The position numbers were made by a program, and so were the translations under genes. Below the pieces are notes generated by a model. The model did no database searches, was not told the DNA's origin, and saw only the letters and a list, made by a program, of their open reading frames with translations. Of a stretch of DNA of 64,000 nucleotides, positions 59,507 through 64,000 are shown piece after piece. Source of the stretch: CAIWXH01 sp964555675 (GTDB taxonomy: Bacteria; Chloroflexota; Chloroflexia; Chloroflexales; Chloroflexaceae); contig CAZKTU010000003.1 of assembly GCA_964555675.1 (NCBI GenBank), forward strand, positions 23,901 to 87,900, in the 5' to 3' direction. Within the stretch, counting starts at the first letter, position 1; each line of letters opens with the position of its first letter.

Positions 59507-60424
59507 ATGTCCACACAAACCGTTGAGGCCACGCCGAAACCCCCTATGTCACGTCGCACGAAGGCGGCCCTGGCTCTGATTGGGGCCCTCGCCCTGATCG
59601 TGCTGGTGCTCAGCCTGAACAACGGCGACGACGTGAGCTACCTGACGGGCGGGGCACCGACTCTGGTCCTGGCCCTGCCGGTGTTTCTGACCGGCCTGCT
59701 GAGTTTCCTCTCGCCCTGCACGCTGCCGATCCTGCCCGCCTACTTCGCCGTGACCTTCCAGACCAAGCGCAGCAGCATCTTCCTGATGAGTCTGGCCTTC
59801 TTCTTCGGCCTGGCGACGACCCTTACGCTGCTCGGCGGAGCGATCAGCGCCCTGAGCGGGCTGCTCTTCGGCTTCAAGGATACGTTGCAGCTGGTGGGCG
59901 GCCTGGTGGTGATCGTCTTCGGCGTCCTGGGCATCTTCGGCATGGGCTTCGCCGGGGTGCAGATCAACGAGCGCCCCACCACGACCCTGCTCGGCTCGTA
60001 CCTCTATGGGGCGACCTTCGCTCTCGGCTGGACGGCCTGCGCCGGCCCGCTCTTCGGCAGCTTCATGACCCTGCTGGCCACCTCGGGCAACGTGGCGGTG
60101 CTGCAGGGCGCGGTGCTGGCCTTCATCTACGCCGCCGGTCTGGGGCTGCCCCTGATTGTGATCGCTACGTTCTTCAATAGGCTCGGGCGCGGCTCGAGCT
60201 TCTGGAAGATGATCAGCGGCAAGGGCTACGCCGTCACCCTCTTCGGGCGCGAGTTCTATTTCCATACGGTCAGCGTCCTGGGCGGTGTGCTGATGATCGT
60301 CATCGGCGTCATGCTCGCCACCGGCCGCCTCGAGGCCATGACCCAGATGGCCAGCGGCAGCGGCTTCGGCACATGGTTCGCCAGCATCGAGACGGCGATC
60401 AGCCGACTCTTCGGATTGCAATGA
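59507..60424 (+). CDS. CcdA/DsbD-like thiol-redox membrane protein
   Basis: A 305-residue protein with seven to eight helices. It carries electrons across the membrane to reduce extracellular thiols, as in cytochrome c maturation. Redox-active cysteines are in LSFLSPCTLPILP and in FALGWTACAGPLFG; the spacing fits the CcdA family. A long N-terminal extension of about 60 residues includes one more helix. There are no cytochrome c synthesis genes beside it in the window. The stop overlaps the Nudix start (ATGA). Confidence 0.9.
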   Translation: MSTQTVEATPKPPMSRRTKAALALIGALALIVLVLSLNNGDDVSYLTGGAPTLVLALPVFLTGLLSFLSPCTLPILPAYFAVTFQTKRSSIFLMSLAFFFGLATTLTLLGGAISALSGLLFGFKDTLQLVGGLVVIVFGVLGIFGMGFAGVQINERPTTTLLGSYLYGATFALGWTACAGPLFGSFMTLLATSGNVAVLQGAVLAFIYAAGLGLPLIVIATFFNRLGRGSSFWKMISGKGYAVTLFGREFYFHTVSVLGGVLMIVIGVMLATGRLEAMTQMASGSGFGTWFASIETAISRLFGLQ

Positions 60425-60834
60425 GCGGGCGCCTCGTTCGCGCAGCCGGCGGCGTCGTCTACAGCTATGGCCCTGACGGGCTGCTGACCTTGCTGCTGAT
60501 CTGCGATCGCTACAAGGCCTGGACTCTGCCGAAGGGCCACCTCGAGCCCGGCGAGGGCGATGAGGTCGCGGCGGTGCGCGAGATCGCCGAGGAGACCGGC
60601 GTCGACTGTGTGATCGAGCGCCCCCTGGCCCGCGTGCGCTACCCCGTCTATAAGCGCGGGGTTTGGCGCGAAAAAGAGGTGGCCTACTTCCTGGCCCGCG
60701 CGCCCCACACCGACCCCACCCCCGCCACCGAGGAGGGTATCGTCGTGGCGGCCTGGGTCGCCCCGGCAACCGCCCTCAGCACCCTCACCTACCCCCAGGT
60801 TCGCGCCGTAGTCGAGAAGGCCCTCGCCATTCTC
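60421..60834 (+). CDS. Nudix hydrolase, 3' end cut by gap
   Basis: At least 138 residues of a Nudix pyrophosphatase. The box GHLEPGEGDEVAAVREIAEE (residues 40-59) holds the metal-binding glutamates REIAEE. The preceding LPKG and the C-terminal strand pattern resemble diadenosine-polyphosphate or NTP pyrophosphohydrolases. Because family members are often 140-155 residues, only the last few residues are likely missing. Starts at ATG 60421 overlapping the ccdA stop. Confidence 0.9.
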
Positions 60835-60934
60835 NNNNNNNNNNNNNNNNNNNNNNNNNNNNNNNNNNNNNNNNNNNNNNNNNNNNNNNNNNNNNNNNNN
60901 NNNNNNNNNNNNNNNNNNNNNNNNNNNNNNNNNN
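60835..60934. other. Assembly gap (100 N)
   Basis: Sits between the ends of the convergent Nudix and dcd genes. No flanking duplication is seen, unlike the first gap. Confidence 0.9.
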
Positions 60935-62495
60935 GGTCGATGCGCGGCAGCACAATGCCCACCTGGCCCTGGTACTTGCCCTTCTTGTCGGCGTACGAGA
61001 CCTCGCACTCCTCGTCGCTCTCCAGGAAGAGTACCTGGCCAATGCCCTCGTTGGCGTAGATGCGCGCCGGCAAGGGTGTCGTGTTGCTGATTTCGATCGT
61101 GACGTAACCTTCCCAACAATTGCCCGACCAGACGGCCTTGCCATTGCGACGGACAAAAATAACGTGGCTGGGGACGGTTACATCATAGACTGTTCCATTG
61201 TAGGGAACAAGCTTATGAGTGTGCGGCATGATTTTTGGAGTGAGGTGATTGCGAGAGATGCGAACTTTGTAGACTGTGTAATTGTTGTGGATAACCACCC
61301 CGTTTAACTCTCGGCCTTGCTCTTCTGCTTTTGCCTGCCGGACTATAGCGGCGTAACCACACTTGAAAACGACCTCTTGGATGTGATTCGCCAGGGTGTA
61401 AGAAACCGTCGTGTACGTCTCTGTTTGGTTATTGCCGTCAGAGTTTATCAAACCAAGTAGTAAGTGCTGCAAACGCTCTGGGGGTAGTTCCCTAACCCAT
61501 GAGGGTATATATTTTTCTTCTGCGTGCCCTAAAGGATGTACAAACTCAAAGAGGGGTTTCGAGAACAGCATGTACCCCTTCTCTGTCCGTGAAAAGCGCA
61601 CCCCCAACCTGGTAAGGATGTCGGCAAAATATGTGACCTCCCGTTCCTTAAACGCTGCAAGATGAATAGTATAACCCCCTTTGTTCTTGTATGACCAGCC
61701 GTCGCCTAGGTATGCTCCTAAGAACTCGAGGAAAGGATTGGTTGGGAAAGTGTTTTCACCAATTTGGACATAGTCACCGCAGTCATATCCCTGCCACCGA
61801 ACCTCGCGCGTCATCTCATAGTTGTATCGCCCATACACCTCTGATGCTTCAACCGTGTGCCAAGGTGTAAACTCTGAGACCTCACTTTTAGGGTTAGTTC
61901 TTCTTCGTACAACCACTTTGTGATCAGGTGTAACAAGCATATCGATGCTACGTCCAGCGAAATGAATGAGATCTCCATTGTAGGGAAATGCTTGTTTGCG
62001 TTCAACAGGCTGCCATTCTGCATTTCCATCAGAACACATCCCTAATACTTGTTCTCCTAATTCTACATCCTTAATATAACGCCATCCTCGAACCGTAAGA
62101 ATTTCGGTGTCTTCAGAAAAACACGGCTCCAAAGGTGTTACATTAATTATGATTCCGCAACGTGCATACGTCGATTTCCCAATTACAATACAAGAAATAG
62201 TTCTTGGAATGCGAAAATACTCAAAGGACTGGGCCAGGGCAAATGAGTTGGGCGGAATGTCGATATAGTCAGCCTCAAAGTCGACAAATGAGCGTGGATT
62301 GAAGTTTTTTGGGTCGACCAGGGCATTGTAGACATTCGTAAAGATCTTAAACTGGTTCGTCACACGCATGTCGTACCCATACGAGGTCAGCCCGTACGAG
62401 ATCACGCCCTCGCGCACCTGGCCGTCGACGAAGGGCTCGATCATGCCGTGCTCGAGGGCCATCTTCCTGATCCAGCGGTCTGCCTTGATGGGCAT
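60935..62495 (-). CDS. dcd: dCTP deaminase interrupted by an intein; 3' end in gap
   Basis: Makes dUTP from dCTP for thymidylate synthesis. The N-terminal extein (residues 1-124) has PPNSFALAQSFEYFRIP and the active-site GKSTYARCG loop. The C-terminal extein resumes CWEGYVTIEISNTTPLPARI, contains the catalytic glutamate (TIE) and ends VLPRI plus one residue at the N gap, matching the normal family end (about 185 residues), so almost nothing is lost. Between them are 335 residues of intein. It needs splicing to work, since the insertion lies about ten residues before the catalytic glutamate. Starts at ATG 62495 with CCGGAGG, 38 bases after the thymidylate-synthase-like gene. Confidence 0.95.
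61119..62123 (-). other. Intein with LAGLIDADG homing endonuclease in dcd
   Basis: 335 residues, first residue Cys (CFSEDTEILT, block A), block B LVTPDHKVVV (TxxH), two LAGLIDADG motifs (FLGAYLGDG at about 134-142 and LLGLINSDG at about 222-230), block F VYDVTVPSHVIFV, block G VWSGN followed by extein Cys. The penultimate residue is glycine instead of the usual histidine. The DNA is visibly AT-richer than the surrounding genes, and so is about 220 bases of N-extein before it, consistent with recent horizontal arrival and co-conversion. Confidence 0.95.
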
Positions 62496-62533
62496 CGCAG
62501 CCTCCGGTATGCGGGTTTACACGGAAAAGAATA

Positions 62534-64000
62534 CTACACGAAAGCGGTCATGTCAAGAGGCAGATCCTGCCGATAGAGCTCTGGGCGCCCTAGGGCGATG
62601 GCCAGTTCGGCCTTCTGCAGCTCCTGGCCAAGGTAGAGAGCGTGGCTCATCTCGCCCACAAATGGGGCCAGCTGCGCGCCCAGCTCGCGGGCGCCGCGGC
62701 CGCGGAAGCTCTGCAGGTGCTCGCCGGCGGGCGTATAGTGGCGCACGACGATCTCGGGGGGCTCGAGGGCGATCACGAACGAGCCGCGCTGGTCGCGCAG
62801 CAGGCGCGGGTCGGCCGCGCGGTAGTGGTGGGCCAGGAGTTCGTCGGCCCGTTCCCAGTCGTGGGCGTAGATGTGGGCCGAGTGCGAGAGGATGGCCAGC
62901 TCGCCGGCCTCGGCGCCCAGGGCCGCGGCCATTTCGCCCTGCAGGGCCCTCAGCCCGTAGGCGTTGCTGGCCCAGGCCCGGTAGATGTCGTGCGAGCGGA
63001 AGTAGGCCGTCAGGTGCAGGCGTCCGCCGCGCAGCCGGGCCTGCACGAGGTTGAGGCAGGGCGGGTTGGCGCCCCCGGCATCCTCGGCCGGGCTCCACAG
63101 GGCGGCCACCGCCCGCCGGCTCTCGCCCGCGGCCCGGAGCTCGGCGAGCATGCCGGCCACCTGGTCGATCGCGCCGCCGAAGGCCCGCAGCCGCGAGCCG
63201 TAGGTGTAGCTGACCCCCGCGGCCGGCTCGGCCTGCAGGAACTGCCCGAGGTAGCCGCTGTAGCGCCCATCGGGCAGGCGCTCGCCCAGGCCCTCGCGGC
63301 TGAAGGGCATCCACTCGGCGTGCGAGAAGCGGGCCGGGTCGGCCGGCTCGTCGCCGACGATCGTCAGGACGTCGAGGATCTCGCGCTGATCCGAGCTGTG
63401 CTGGGTGCCGCCGCGCTGCCCGAAGCGCAGCACATGCCAGATCAGCTTGAGGTAGGCCGCCCGCACGGTTGGCGCGCGTAGCAGCAAGCCCGTCTCGGCG
63501 GCCGGCAGGGCCGCGCTGGCCGGCTCGCTGTAGGGGAAGACCATGGGCGCCTCGGCCCAGGCCCGCGCGGGGCGGCGCAGCCCGGCCAGCAGCGCGGCGA
63601 CCTGCTCGGGCCGCACGACGTCGCGGTGGTCGTGCAGGGTCACCGAGCGCCGCAGCAGAGCCACTGCCTCGGGCGGGATGTCGGGGTGCAGGCGCGTGCC
63701 GTCGCCGACGATGCACCCCGCGGCGTCGAGGCCGTCGCGCAGCAGGGCCGCCAGGGCCGCGCCGCTGCCGGTCATATCTTTGCCGCAGAGCAGCAGGTCG
63801 GTGATGGTCGGGCGGGCCAGCAGGTTGCGCACGAGGAAGCTGACCCCGTCGCGCGAGTAGAGGTTGCCGGCAAGGGCATAGCTGCCCGGCTCAAGCGCGG
63901 GCAGCACCCGCTCCTGCGGCGTCCACAGCAGGCACAGGCCGACGCCCGAGGCCTGGCTGCCCAGGCTGAGGCTCTGGGCAAAGTAGAGGGGCCATGTCAT
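62534..64000 (-). CDS. Thymidylate-synthase-like protein with MtrA-like N-terminal domain
   Basis: A 488-residue protein. The N-terminal region (about 10-115: GSYALAGNLYSRDGVSFLV and LLLCGKDMTGSG) resembles the MtrA-like domain (DUF4346) found before archaeal-type thymidylate synthases. The C-terminal half (about 215-420) is of the thymidylate synthase fold: NPPCLNLVQ matches the nucleophile cysteine region, and FRSHDIYRAWASNAYGL matches the RS(x)D-x-xxGxPFN nucleotide-binding motif. It should methylate dUMP. It is followed by dcd on the same strand, which makes dUTP, so the pair is a pyrimidine unit. ATG at 64000 is the last base of the window, so an earlier start is possible. Confidence 0.75.
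   Translation of the reverse strand: MTWPLYFAQSLSLGSQASGVGLCLLWTPQERVLPALEPGSYALAGNLYSRDGVSFLVRNLLARPTITDLLLCGKDMTGSGAALAALLRDGLDAAGCIVGDGTRLHPDIPPEAVALLRRSVTLHDHRDVVRPEQVAALLAGLRRPARAWAEAPMVFPYSEPASAALPAAETGLLLRAPTVRAAYLKLIWHVLRFGQRGGTQHSSDQREILDVLTIVGDEPADPARFSHAEWMPFSREGLGERLPDGRYSGYLGQFLQAEPAAGVSYTYGSRLRAFGGAIDQVAGMLAELRAAGESRRAVAALWSPAEDAGGANPPCLNLVQARLRGGRLHLTAYFRSHDIYRAWASNAYGLRALQGEMAAALGAEAGELAILSHSAHIYAHDWERADELLAHHYRAADPRLLRDQRGSFVIALEPPEIVVRHYTPAGEHLQSFRGRGARELGAQLAPFVGEMSHALYLGQELQKAELAIALGRPELYRQDLPLDMTAFV

Overview
The window is GC-rich bacterial chromosome sequence with dense coding. Gene content and family mix point to the Chloroflexota, class Chloroflexia, tentatively: GAF-rich sensor kinases, a PP2C/STAS partner-switching set, large membrane glycosyltransferase-like proteins, SH3b-NlpC/P60 hydrolases, malate dehydrogenase of the lactate-dehydrogenase-like type, and an intein in dCTP deaminase. 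This is inferred from families only; there is no rRNA or tRNA. Three runs of exactly 100 N (17125-17224, 41804-41903, 60835-60934) show that it is a draft scaffold.

Layout. 1-4316 is signalling: an RsbW-like anti-sigma kinase (cut by the window edge), an RsbU-like phosphatase with a cyclic-nucleotide-type sensor, an RsbV-like STAS antagonist, an ANTAR response regulator and an OmpR-type regulator. 4335-5944 is the MsrPQ periplasmic methionine sulfoxide reductase. 6182-13258 (minus) holds an RmlA-like nucleotidylyltransferase, an SH3b/NlpC-P60 wall hydrolase behind a probable c-di-AMP (ydaO-type) riboswitch, a DUF218 protein and a four-GAF hybrid histidine kinase. 13402-17068 encodes two large membrane proteins. 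17233-22113 has an ABC-2 permease, its large surface partner, and a divergent LuxR-TM-Kelch protein. 22155-24540 encodes a lipoprotein and a secreted tandem-repeat protein.

24710-32791 (minus) is one tightly packed surface-glycan operon: GT-C-like membrane protein, two GT4, one GT2, a methyltransferase, a flippase-like protein and a sugar nucleotidyltransferase. 32850-36846 is mixed, with a phosphatase, GNAT, SH3-like protein, GT4 and PhoU. 36875-41750 has a HEAT protein, an RmlD-like protein, RNase III, FabF and an M20 amidohydrolase. 41910-47929 (minus) runs trigger factor, ClpP, ClpX, response regulator, Upp and a WecA/MraY-type transferase.

48142-55669 (plus) has two tandem LspA genes, RluD, malate dehydrogenase, a NarL-type kinase, RsmA, an orphan protein and a cysteine-hydrolase-like gene behind a strong promoter with paired operators. 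55775-57008 carries three small genes, two of them built from a shared Cys-rich module. 57119-58902 is accD-accA. 59195-60834 has an orphan, CcdA and a Nudix hydrolase. 60935-64000 (minus) is a pyrimidine unit: a thymidylate-synthase-like fusion followed by dCTP deaminase interrupted by a full LAGLIDADG intein.

Promoters in this window share a style: an extended -10 (TGnTATAAT or close) is visible at about a dozen gene starts, often without a good -35. Many intergenic spaces contain GC-rich perfect hairpins, several of one recurring type (GGGAGGGC..GCCCTCCC).
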